DNA of 41,836 bases, from contig DATNFU010000058.1 in the NCBI GenBank assembly GCA_035606235.1, positions 1-41,836 on the forward strand, read 5' to 3'. Under the pieces are notes generated by a model, which searched no databases, had not been told where the DNA came from, and worked only from the letters and a program-made list of their open reading frames with translations. Source of the DNA: 66-474 sp035606235 (GTDB taxonomy: Bacteria > Pseudomonadota > Gammaproteobacteria > Xanthomonadales > Rhodanobacteraceae). Shown here in pieces: positions 28,859 through 37,848 of this stretch (position 1 is its first letter; each line of letters opens with the position of its first letter). The position numbers and the translations under genes are program-made.

Positions 28859-30364
28859 TCAGTGTTTCGCGCCTTCGGCGGCGAGCAGGTCGGCGATTTT
28901 CTCGCCCAGCAACCACGTTTGATTTTGTCCTTCATTGCTGGTCAAGGCCACGGCGCCCGGTGTTTCCCAGATCATCGCCAGGTCCGTGGTTTCGCCTTCG
29001 ATACCGCCTTGGTGTCCGCGAATGTGGCGCCCGTGCGAGAGCCGCTCGCCGAAACCTGCCTCAATAGCCCCCGGCCCCATGGGCACCGGATCCTTGAACA
29101 TTCTGGCCAGGGTGACCTGTTTCAGCAGCTTGCCGCTGCGCAACGCGTCGGCAAAGCGCAGGAGATCGGTGTTGGTGGAGTAAGCGTCGCCTGCCGGGCT
29201 GCCCTTGAAAGGTATTTTCATCCAGTTCGCCTTCCACTTCGCCGAAAAGAGGCTCTCATGGAAATAACCCACTGCCAGCTTCGGCGTTACCTCGTCCAGG
29301 CTGTTGAATCCGCTGGAGCGCATGCCTGCCGGCGCGAAGACATGGCGCCGGATGTAATCGAAATAATCTTCGTGGGAAACGTTCTCGATGATACGACCGA
29401 GCAGGATGTAGCCGGCGTTGCTGTAATTGAACTCCTTGCCGGGGCCGCTGGCCATGGGCTGGCGAGCAATGAGGTCGAGGTAGTCGGCCGGCTTGACGTA
29501 CTGCTCACGATGTTCGAAGAACGCCGGAACGAGGAAATCACCAAGGCCCGACGTGTGGTGCAGTAGTTGCCACACGGTGATCTGCTTCGCCGTGGTGTGA
29601 TCGGGATACTCGGGCACCAACTGGGCGAGCGTGGAATTCCACGACAGCTTGCCGGCTTCGACGAGTTGACCAATGGCCACGGCGGTGAACATCTTGCCTG
29701 CCGACGCCACGCGGAATTTCGTCTGGTGGTCGACTGGTACGCCGAAGCCGCGGTCGGCCAAACCACGGCATTCGTCGAACACCGTTTCGCCGCCATCAGC
29801 GACCGTCACGCAGCCGGAGAAATCGTTGGTACGTACCAGGCGATCGAGCGTCACGTGGATCAAATGCTGCATCTGCGCATGCGAGACCGCCGTTTTGGGC
29901 CAGTCGGCATACACCGCAGGATCATCCATTGGCCACAGCTCCGCGCGCCCGAGCTTGCCTGGCTGCGCCGGATCGGCAGCCAACACAAACAAGACCAACT
30001 GGCCTCCACGATGCACCTTCACTGTCAATACCAGCATGCCTTGCTGAACGTGCGCGTCAGTCAGGCTCACACCGCCGCTTTCGCGCACCGCCGAGACCAG
30101 ACCGTTGACGAAATCGGCCGCATCGCCCTTGGCGATGGCAGGCGACAGAACCGTGGGCGCCCACGCCCGTATCTGCTCGGGCGTATCGCTATTCACATGG
30201 TGGATCAGTTCACTGCCGACCCTGCCGGCCGGCGTGTCGGGCACAGTCGTCGAGGGCGCAGCAGCGGCTGGGGTGGAGGCGCAGAAAAAGGCCGCAAGGG
30301 TGAATGCCGGAATCAAAAAACTTCGATACAGGCCACGCGCCGCCATCTGCAAGGTGTTGTTCAT
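28859..30364 (-). CDS. Secreted serine hydrolase, class C beta-lactamase/DD-peptidase-like
   Basis: 501 residues. A signal peptide (about 1-36, FLIPAFTLAAFFCASTPAAAA) sends it to the periplasm. The region about 40-170 is a DUF-like extra domain, and the catalytic domain follows with SAGK (Ser221, Lys224) after FRVA, YSNAG (Tyr314) and a C-terminal HRGHQGG-like block (IRGHQGG) as third motif. Family members cleave esters, D-amino peptides or beta-lactams; the substrate is unknown. The frame is open for 90 codons upstream, but the signal peptide and GAGGA about nine bases before the ATG at 30364 favour this start. It is separated by about 60 bases from the sigma module that follows it on the same strand. 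Confidence 0.88.
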   Translation of the reverse strand: MNNTLQMAARGLYRSFLIPAFTLAAFFCASTPAAAAPSTTVPDTPAGRVGSELIHHVNSDTPEQIRAWAPTVLSPAIAKGDAADFVNGLVSAVRESGGVSLTDAHVQQGMLVLTVKVHRGGQLVLFVLAADPAQPGKLGRAELWPMDDPAVYADWPKTAVSHAQMQHLIHVTLDRLVRTNDFSGCVTVADGGETVFDECRGLADRGFGVPVDHQTKFRVASAGKMFTAVAIGQLVEAGKLSWNSTLAQLVPEYPDHTTAKQITVWQLLHHTSGLGDFLVPAFFEHREQYVKPADYLDLIARQPMASGPGKEFNYSNAGYILLGRIIENVSHEDYFDYIRRHVFAPAGMRSSGFNSLDEVTPKLAVGYFHESLFSAKWKANWMKIPFKGSPAGDAYSTNTDLLRFADALRSGKLLKQVTLARMFKDPVPMGPGAIEAGFGERLSHGRHIRGHQGGIEGETTDLAMIWETPGAVALTSNEGQNQTWLLGEKIADLLAAEGAKH

Positions 30365-30601
30365 CAGTCGTAGTCCTCTACACGTACGCACCACCTGCAT
30401 GCAGACCGGTGGTGCAAGGATGGGGAAGGTTCGCGCAACCGCAGCATTGGCAGTTGTCAGCAGGTTGGATGCGGCGACGGTGCCAAATGGATTCATCGCC
30501 GCTGAAGCTGGCGCTGATTTCGCAGTTTTCGCATCGCCCGGATGCGCTGAAGCGGCCTTGTATCCAGGCCGCCGGAACCACGCAGCCTTGGTCGGCAGTG
30601 T

Positions 30602-30709
30602 CGCTATCCGACTCTGGTGGCAGTGGTCGAGCACTACAACCAGTGCGACAAGCTCGGCCTCGATCCCGGTCAGAAGCAGGACCTGGTGGAATACCTGAAG
30701 AGCCTCTAG
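30602..30709 (+). pseudogene. C-terminal relic of a diheme cytochrome c peroxidase-like gene
   Basis: Read in one frame, these 108 bases give YPTLVAVVEHYNQCDKLGLD followed by PGQKQDLVEYLKSL and TAG. This is the typical C-terminus of bacterial diheme cytochrome c peroxidase-like proteins, where it follows the FHDG/FHNG motif. The upstream sequence has no haem motif and no continuous frame, so only the last 35 or so codons remain. It lies in the 480-base gap between the divergent beta-lactamase-like and recC genes. Confidence 0.7.
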
Positions 30710-30844
30710 CGACCTCCGTCATCGCAATCACACAATCGCTTCGGGGCTGCTCCGTCCCGAAGTGATGCGAGGAATTTCTCGAGCGATCGCACCGGCTGAG
30801 ACGCGCTTGGGCATACTGGCCCGATCGACAGCGCAGGGCGGCGA

Positions 30845-33800
30845 GTGTTCAACCTTTATACGGCCAATGATGCGGCGAAGCTTGCCGGGCGCCTGAGCGA
30901 ACGCCTGCGCGCGCAGTTGCGCGGGCGACCGTTGGCGCAAACGTTGATACTGGTGCCGCAAGCCGGGCTGCGGCGCTGGCTGCAGGTATCGCTGGCGCAG
31001 AAGCTCGGCGTGATCGCGAACGTGGAATTCCGCGCGCCGGCGGAGTTCGCCTGGGACTTGCTGCGCGCGGCGCGCCCCGACCTGCCGCGCCGTTCGCCAT
31101 TCGAGCCGGACGTGCTGCGCTGGCATATACATGCGCTGCTGGGCGAGGAACTGGACGGCGCGGCGCTCGCGCCGCTGCGCGAATACCTTGCCGGTGGCGG
31201 CGACCCGCTGCGTCGTTACGCGCTGGCGACGGAGCTCGCGCACGTATTCGAGCGCATGCAGGGCTACCGGCGACAGCGGTTGCTGGGCTGGGAGCGCGGC
31301 GCGGACGCCAGCGGCTGGCAGGCGGAATTGTGGCGCCGATTGGTTGCACGCATCGGCGGCGGTTCGCGTGCGGCGCGCGTGGAGGACTGGTTGCGCCGTT
31401 TCGATCCGGCCTCCTCAACGGATGCGGTACTTGCCGACAAGCCCGCGCCCCCCGGCTTGCCCGCGCATGTGCACGCGTTCGCCTGCGCCAATATTTCACC
31501 GGATGTGCTGCGCATGCTCGGCGTTGCAGCGCATCACTGCGAACTGGATTTCCATCTGCCACTGCCGTCGCGCGAATACCTGGGCGACGCGCCGCGATCA
31601 CGCAGGGAGATCCGCAAACGCCTGGTGGAAAAAGACAGTGGCAATCCGCTGATCGTTTCGCTGGGAGGCGCAGCGGCGGAATTCATCGAGCTGTTGTACA
31701 GCTACGAATACGCGCAACCGGATACGGAAGCTGACCTGTTCGATGAACACATGGCGCGCAAGACCCTGCTCGGTCGCGTGCGCGACGACATCCTGAATCA
31801 TCAAGCCGCCCGCGAAGAGGATCGCGCCGCGCTGCCGGATGACTCATTGCAATTCCACGCCTGTCACACGCCGTTGCGCGAAGTGCAGACGCTGCATGAC
31901 GCGCTGCTGGCCATGTTTGCGGCCAACCCCGCGCTCACGCCGCGCGACATCGCGGTAATGACGCCGGATGTCGCCGCCTACCGGCCTGCGATCGATGCGG
32001 TGTTCGGAGGTTTGCCGGAAAGCGATTCGCGCTTCATCCCGTTCAATCTAGGGGATCTGCCGGCGAGCGCCGCGCATCCGGCCGCACAATTGTTTTTGAC
32101 GCTGCTGGATGCGCCCACTTCGCGCTGGGAGTTGCGCGAAATCGTGGACGTGCTCGGCGTACCGGGTGTGATGCGCCGCTTCGATCTGGATGCGTCTTCG
32201 CTGGAGCAATTGGCGCGACGGCTGCGCGAGGCCGGCGTGCGCTGGGGCGAGGACGAACGCGCGCGCGCGCAAGCCGGCGGCTATCGAGAATTCTCCTTCG
32301 CCTTCGGACTGGATCGCATGTTGGCGGGTTTCGCCTGCGGCGATGATGAAGACGCGCTGGTGGCCGGCGTTGCCCCGCTGGCCGGCATGGAAGGCGCCGC
32401 GTTCGCGCGCATGGATGCTTTGCTGGCGCTTCTGGAGGTGTGGCGAGAGCTGCGCGCGCTGGCCGCGCGCAAATGGACTTCCGTGCAATGGCAGGAGAAG
32501 TTGAACGCGTTGTTCGACGGCTTGTATGCAAATGATCCCGATGACCTCGCCGAGTCGCGTGCGCTGGAGCGCGTACGTGGTGCGCTCGAAGAATTGGTCG
32601 AGCACACGCAAGCCGCGCAACTCGATCAGCCGATTGCGTGGCACGACGTGCGCGCGTACCTGCGTGAACGACTGAATGACGCCGACCCGCGCCAGCTATT
32701 GTTTTCCGGCGGCGTCACCTTCTGCGGCATGGTGCCGCTGCGGGTGGTGCCGTTCCGCGTGATCTGCCTGCTCGGCATGGATGAAACCGCGTTCCCCCGC
32801 CGTGATCCGGACCGGCTGGATCCGTTGCTCGCGGATCGCCGCGCCGGCAGATCCGAACGCGGGGACCGCAATGTGCGCGATGACGATCGCCTGCTGTTCC
32901 TGCAACTGCTCGCGACCGCGCGCGACACCTTCTATGTAAGCTGGGTAGGCCGGGATGCACACAGCAACGAGGTGCTGGCGCCTTCGGTGGTTGTCGCGGA
33001 ATTGATGGACAACATCAGCCGGGACTACTTGCTGACGGCAGGCGACGACACCGCCCGTGAGGCGCAAAATGCATTGCTGCCGCGGGTGCAGCCGCTGCAT
33101 CCGTTCGATCCCCGCCTGTTCGGAATGAAAGGCCGACCGCGTTCGTATCGACGCGAATGGCAGCCGGCGGTGATCACTCCCGATGCTGTCACCCTTTCCG
33201 CGCCATTTGCGACAGGTGTGCTGCAACTCCAGACGTCGCAACCATCGGAATTGTCGCTGGAAGAACTGCGGCGTTTTCTGCTCGACCCGGCGCGTGGATT
33301 CCTGGAACACGGGTTGGGCATCACATTGCCGTACACGCCGCGCGACGATGGCGACGACGAGCCGCTGGCCCCGGGCAATGGCCTGACCCGCTGGAACCTG
33401 ACGCGCGCCTTGCTGGAGTACGGCGAGGGCAACGCCTCGGCCACCCGCGACATCCTGCGCGCGCGCGGGCAGTTGCCGCCGGGTGCGCTCGGCGATGAGG
33501 CGCTGCGCGATGCACACCTGGGCGCCAATGCCCTGCGCGCGGCAGCAACGGCGTTTACCGGCGGCGCGGCGCCCTCGCCGGTCGAAACGCTGTACGTGAT
33601 CTTGGACGATGACACGCGCTTGCACGGCGCGCCCGCCGACCTTTATCCGGGCGGCGTATTGCACGTGCGCCCGGGCGTGATCGACGGCCGGCACGTGTTG
33701 CGCGCGTGGCTGGATGCGCTGGTCTGCGCCGCAGCGGGCACCGGTAAGCCGGTGATGTTGACTGGACTGACCGGCAACGGCGTCTGCAGTTTTGCGTTGC

Positions 33801-34177
33801 CACAGCTCGGAAAGTTCGAAGCGCGCGCACAACTGCGCGAACTGGTCGCGCTGTATCGCGAAGGCGCGCGCGCGCCGCTGCCGTTCTTCGTGCGCACCTC
33901 GTGGGATCACGCGCTGACCTGCGCCAGCGCGGAAAGCCAAGCCGCTGCACCCGTTCCCGAGATGGATTTCCATGTTTTCCAGAAGGCCGCGAGCAGCGCG
34001 GAAAGCGACAACGGCTTCGGCGGCCACAACGAATTGGGAAGCGATGCGGTGTGCATCGCCTGGCGCGGCCGCGAGCTGCCCGGCCCCGGCGATGGCGTCC
34101 TGGCGAAACGTCTGCACGAAATCGCGCTGACGGTGTTCGCGCAGCCGGCGCGCGCGTGGGCGGAGCAGTTCAAATGA
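30845..34177 (+). CDS. recC: Exodeoxyribonuclease V gamma subunit RecC
   Basis: 1110 residues, with GTG start. The N-terminus has LILVPQAGLRRWLQVSLAQKLGVIANVEFRAPAEFAWDLLR, matching RecC helicase-like domain 1. The central part has FHACHTPLREVQTLHDALL, DIAVMTPDVAAYRPAIDAVF and PLRVVPFRVICLLGMDETAFPRRD. The protein is an inactive SF1-like helicase that recognises Chi and holds RecB and RecD together in the complex. Length is close to that of E. coli RecC (about 1120). recB starts inside its last bases (ATGA). Expression as one operon follows from the overlaps. GTG with only a weak GGGCGG-like site nearby suggests modest translation. Confidence 0.95.
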   Translation: MFNLYTANDAAKLAGRLSERLRAQLRGRPLAQTLILVPQAGLRRWLQVSLAQKLGVIANVEFRAPAEFAWDLLRAARPDLPRRSPFEPDVLRWHIHALLGEELDGAALAPLREYLAGGGDPLRRYALATELAHVFERMQGYRRQRLLGWERGADASGWQAELWRRLVARIGGGSRAARVEDWLRRFDPASSTDAVLADKPAPPGLPAHVHAFACANISPDVLRMLGVAAHHCELDFHLPLPSREYLGDAPRSRREIRKRLVEKDSGNPLIVSLGGAAAEFIELLYSYEYAQPDTEADLFDEHMARKTLLGRVRDDILNHQAAREEDRAALPDDSLQFHACHTPLREVQTLHDALLAMFAANPALTPRDIAVMTPDVAAYRPAIDAVFGGLPESDSRFIPFNLGDLPASAAHPAAQLFLTLLDAPTSRWELREIVDVLGVPGVMRRFDLDASSLEQLARRLREAGVRWGEDERARAQAGGYREFSFAFGLDRMLAGFACGDDEDALVAGVAPLAGMEGAAFARMDALLALLEVWRELRALAARKWTSVQWQEKLNALFDGLYANDPDDLAESRALERVRGALEELVEHTQAAQLDQPIAWHDVRAYLRERLNDADPRQLLFSGGVTFCGMVPLRVVPFRVICLLGMDETAFPRRDPDRLDPLLADRRAGRSERGDRNVRDDDRLLFLQLLATARDTFYVSWVGRDAHSNEVLAPSVVVAELMDNISRDYLLTAGDDTAREAQNALLPRVQPLHPFDPRLFGMKGRPRSYRREWQPAVITPDAVTLSAPFATGVLQLQTSQPSELSLEELRRFLLDPARGFLEHGLGITLPYTPRDDGDDEPLAPGNGLTRWNLTRALLEYGEGNASATRDILRARGQLPPGALGDEALRDAHLGANALRAAATAFTGGAAPSPVETLYVILDDDTRLHGAPADLYPGGVLHVRPGVIDGRHVLRAWLDALVCAAAGTGKPVMLTGLTGNGVCSFALPQLGKFEARAQLRELVALYREGARAPLPFFVRTSWDHALTCASAESQAAAPVPEMDFHVFQKAASSAESDNGFGGHNELGSDAVCIAWRGRELPGPGDGVLAKRLHEIALTVFAQPARAWAEQFK

Positions 34178-37100
34178 CCGCGCGCGCGACGCCTCTGACG
34201 ATGCCCTTGTCGGGTGTACGCCTGGTCGAGGCCAGCGCTGGCACCGGCAAGACCTTCACCATCGCGACGCTGTATCTGCGCCTGATCCTGGAGCGCGCGC
34301 TGACGCCCGAGCAGATCGTGGTCGCCACCTTTACCCGCGCCGCGACGGCGGAACTTGCAACGCGGTTGCGCAAGCGGCTGCGGCTGGCTGCGGATATCCT
34401 GCGCGCGGATGATCCGGCCCGCGCGCGCGCGGAGGACGACGGCGACACCCAAGCCACGCGCGCGGTGATCGCCGGGGTTCTCGATCGCAACGACGACGAC
34501 GTGGCCACGCTCGCAAGCCGCGCGCGCGACGCCGAACTGGCGATGGATACCGCCGTGATCGGCACGCTGCACGGCTTCTGCCACCGGATCTTGAGTGAGT
34601 TCGGCTTCGAGACCGGACGCGCGCTGGGCCAACTGGAATTGCTTGAGGACTCACGCGCGCTGCAGCAGGAAATCGTGAAGGATTTCTGGCGCACTTGCTC
34701 CACCGATGCGGAAGCCGCGCGGCTGCTCGCGGAAACCTGGCGCACGCCGGATGCGCTCGCCCTCCAGGTCCGCGATCCGCGCTGGCGCGGGCGCCACATC
34801 GTTGCCGGCGAGAGCACGCAGATGTCCGCCCAGGCTCGGCGCGCACTGCGTCAAGAAGCGCTGGCGCGACTGGATGCGATCCGTAACGCAATCGCGGGCT
34901 GGGACGAAAGCACGCTGCAGGCGGCGGACAGGGAACTGGCCGAATGTTTCGACAAGCGCGGCTGGTCCGCGCGCGATGCTCGCAGCCGCGGGCTGCGCGA
35001 GGTGCACGCGTGGGCGCAGAGCGGCATCGCCGCCGATTTGCTTTCGGCCAAGGCGTCGAAAGCCGTCGAAGAACTGTCCGAACGCGTGATGAGCAGCAAG
35101 CCATCTTGCAAGCGCATGCCAAAGGGCCAGGTGTTCGCGGCCGTCGCCGACCTCGATGCCGGCATCACGCTGCTCGAACAACTCGATCGTGCAGCAGGCG
35201 CGCGCCTGCTGCTGGATGCGCGCGCGTATCTCGAACGCGAATTGCCGGTGCGCATGAAAGCGCTGGGTGTGCTCGGCTACGACCAGGCGATCGACGAACT
35301 GTCCGCGGCGCTGCTTGATCCGCAACGCGGCGCGCGCGCGGTGCAGGCGATCCGCGCACGCTGGCCGGTGGCGCTGGTGGATGAATTCCAGGATACCGAT
35401 CCGCAGCAGTGGACCATCCTGCAGACCTTGTTTGCGCACGGGGACGGCGCGCTGGTGCTGGTCGGCGATCCCAAGCAGGCGATCTACGGCTTTCGCGGCG
35501 GCGACGTGCACGCCTGGCTGATGGCAAAGGCGCAAGCGCACGGCGCCTCGTTGCAACTGGAGGAAAGCCAGCGCGCGGGCACCGGCGTCAACGCCGCGAT
35601 CAATGCGTTGTTCTCGCGCGAGCATGCTTTCATCGAGAACGGTATTGCACACGGAAATGTGCGCTCAGCCGCGCGGGTGCGGCAGCGCGCGTTGCTGGTG
35701 GATGGCGAACCGGCACCCGGACTGCAACTATGGCAACTGCCGGCATCCGGCACCACCCACAAGAACGGCAACACCAAGCCCCGGGGCAAGGCCGAGGCGC
35801 AATCGGCGATCGAGGCCGCTTGCGTCACGCAGATCGTGGAATGGCTGGAAAGAGCGCGTCAAGGCCAGGTGCAATTGCGCGAGGGCGACGGCGGCACGCG
35901 TCAATTGTGCGCGGCCGACATGGCGGTGCTGGTCAACAGCAACGCGCAGGCGAAATCCATGCAGCGCGTCTTGGCCCGCGCCGGCGTGCCGGCGGCATCG
36001 TGTCTGCGCGCCAGCATTTATGCCAGTGACGAGGCGAACGACATGCGCCTGCTGCTGGAAGCTTTGCGCGATCCCGCAGACTCGCGGCGTGCCCGCGCCG
36101 CGCGCGCATCGGTGCTGATCGGCGCGGAAGCGCAAGCGATTGCGCAAACTTGTCAAAATGGGTCGGCACTGGATGCGCTGCTGGAGGAAACCGCCGAGTG
36201 GGCGGGGCTGGTGGAGCGGCGTGGACCGCTGCCGCTGCTGCAGCGTCTGATTGCGTGCGCCGCGCCGCGACTGCTCGCGCAACCCGGTGGCGAGCGCCGC
36301 GTCGCCAACTATCTGCAATTGGCGGAACTGCTGCAGAGCGATCACGCGATGTGCTTTGGCATCGATGATCTCTGCGAGCTGTATGCACGCGCGTTGCGCG
36401 AGAACGCCGCCGATACCGATGCGGATGCGGTGCGCCTGCGCCTGGATACCGATCGGCAGGCGGTGCAGATCGCCACCCTGCACGCCGCCAAGGGACTCGA
36501 ATACAGTGTGGTATTCCTGCCCTGCGCCGCTGCCGGCTTTGCGCCCGGCAAAATGCAGGGCAACTGGCCTGCGCTTACCTGGTACCACGCCGACGACCGC
36601 GCCTGCGTCGCAGTGGGCGACGAAACCGATCCCGCCATCGGGCGACGCGCACTGGATGAATTGCGCGCCGAGGAGATCCGCAAGTTCTACGTCGGCGTCA
36701 CCCGCGCGCGCGTGGCGTGTGTGATGCCGTGGGGTTGCATCAACCAGGGTGAGCACACCGCCGCGCACTGGTTGCTGCACGTGGCAGGCCGCGAAGCCGC
36801 GCTGCCATTCGACGAAGCCGGTTGCGATCAGGCACTGCGCGACGTTGTGGCACGCGGCAATGGTGATGTGCGCGTGCAGCCATTGCCGGCGGCCAGCACC
36901 AAGCGGTTGTCGACAACGCCTGCCGCGCACGCGGAAATCGCGGCCGCGAATTTCCAAGGCCGGATCGAGCACGACTGGCGCATCTGGTCATTTTCCCGGC
37001 TGGTGCGCAGCGCGCGCGGTGCGGATGATGCCGACCCCGCGCCGGGCAGCGGCGATGCGGCGCTCACCTCGGACGCAACGCTTGCGCCGCACGCGTCGGC

Positions 37101-37848
37101 GCCGGCAATCAATCAACCCGTTCTGGCGGGCGCGCGCTTCGGCAGCGCGGTGCACGCCGCGCTGGAACATGCCGATTTCGCCGCATGGCGCGACGTGGCC
37201 AATATTCCGGATACGCAGCGCTTGCTGGTCGAACGCGGCTTGCGCGCACAGGGCCTGCCCGAACCCGGCAGCATTTCGATGGAGCGCGCGGTGGCGCTGG
37301 CCGGCGACTGCGTGCGCGGTGCATTGAATGTGCCGTTGGCGTGCGGCCTGCGCCTGTGCGAACTGGCACCCGCACAGCGTCGCGCGGAAATGGAATTCCA
37401 TCTGCGTCTCGCTTCCGCGCGCGCAGAGGATTTGTTTGCATTGCTGCACGCCTACGGCTATCAGCGTGGCCGCAACGGGGTGGGCAGCGAGCGCCTGCAC
37501 GGATTGTTGACCGGGGTGATCGATCTGGTGTTTGAACACGGCGGCCGTTATCACCTGATCGACTACAAGACCAATTATTTGCCGTCGGGCTACCACGCCG
37601 CCTCGCTGCAGGCCGCGATCGACCAACACGATTACGATCTGCAATATCTGCTGTATACGCTGGCGCTGCATCGCTGGTTGCGGCAGGCGTTGCCCGATTA
37701 TGCCTACGAGCTGCACATGGGTGAGGCCTATTACCTGTTCGTGCGTGGCGTGCAGGCCGGTGAGGGCGTGCATCGCGATCGCCCGCCGCACGCGTTGATC
37801 GAAGCGATGGATGCGCTGTTCGACACGCGCGCGGAGTTGGCCGCGTGA
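34174..37848 (+). CDS. recB: Exodeoxyribonuclease V beta subunit RecB
   Basis: 1224 residues. The SF1A helicase starts with EASAGTGKTFT (Walker A, Lys26), then FTRAATAELATRLRKRL (motif Ia), VDEFQDTDPQQW (Walker B, about 402), VGDPKQAIYGFRGGD (motif III) and LHAAKGLEYSVVFLPC (motif V). The C-terminal nuclease domain has GVIDLVFEHGGRYHLIDYKTN (about 1115-1135), with the catalytic Asp and DYK, and Tyr-rich YDLQYLLYTLALHRWL after it. RecB is the 3'-5' helicase and sole nuclease of the RecBCD enzyme, which processes double-strand ends. It overlaps recC at the start and recD at the end by 4 bases each. The frame is open further upstream, but this lies over recC. Confidence 0.96.
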   Translation: MTARATPLTMPLSGVRLVEASAGTGKTFTIATLYLRLILERALTPEQIVVATFTRAATAELATRLRKRLRLAADILRADDPARARAEDDGDTQATRAVIAGVLDRNDDDVATLASRARDAELAMDTAVIGTLHGFCHRILSEFGFETGRALGQLELLEDSRALQQEIVKDFWRTCSTDAEAARLLAETWRTPDALALQVRDPRWRGRHIVAGESTQMSAQARRALRQEALARLDAIRNAIAGWDESTLQAADRELAECFDKRGWSARDARSRGLREVHAWAQSGIAADLLSAKASKAVEELSERVMSSKPSCKRMPKGQVFAAVADLDAGITLLEQLDRAAGARLLLDARAYLERELPVRMKALGVLGYDQAIDELSAALLDPQRGARAVQAIRARWPVALVDEFQDTDPQQWTILQTLFAHGDGALVLVGDPKQAIYGFRGGDVHAWLMAKAQAHGASLQLEESQRAGTGVNAAINALFSREHAFIENGIAHGNVRSAARVRQRALLVDGEPAPGLQLWQLPASGTTHKNGNTKPRGKAEAQSAIEAACVTQIVEWLERARQGQVQLREGDGGTRQLCAADMAVLVNSNAQAKSMQRVLARAGVPAASCLRASIYASDEANDMRLLLEALRDPADSRRARAARASVLIGAEAQAIAQTCQNGSALDALLEETAEWAGLVERRGPLPLLQRLIACAAPRLLAQPGGERRVANYLQLAELLQSDHAMCFGIDDLCELYARALRENAADTDADAVRLRLDTDRQAVQIATLHAAKGLEYSVVFLPCAAAGFAPGKMQGNWPALTWYHADDRACVAVGDETDPAIGRRALDELRAEEIRKFYVGVTRARVACVMPWGCINQGEHTAAHWLLHVAGREAALPFDEAGCDQALRDVVARGNGDVRVQPLPAASTKRLSTTPAAHAEIAAANFQGRIEHDWRIWSFSRLVRSARGADDADPAPGSGDAALTSDATLAPHASAPAINQPVLAGARFGSAVHAALEHADFAAWRDVANIPDTQRLLVERGLRAQGLPEPGSISMERAVALAGDCVRGALNVPLACGLRLCELAPAQRRAEMEFHLRLASARAEDLFALLHAYGYQRGRNGVGSERLHGLLTGVIDLVFEHGGRYHLIDYKTNYLPSGYHAASLQAAIDQHDYDLQYLLYTLALHRWLRQALPDYAYELHMGEAYYLFVRGVQAGEGVHRDRPPHALIEAMDALFDTRAELAA

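Noticed and set aside
30365..30634. 90-codon N-terminal extension of the beta-lactamase-like protein
   Set aside because: It would place the signal peptide internally, and the ATG at 30364 has a better ribosome binding site.
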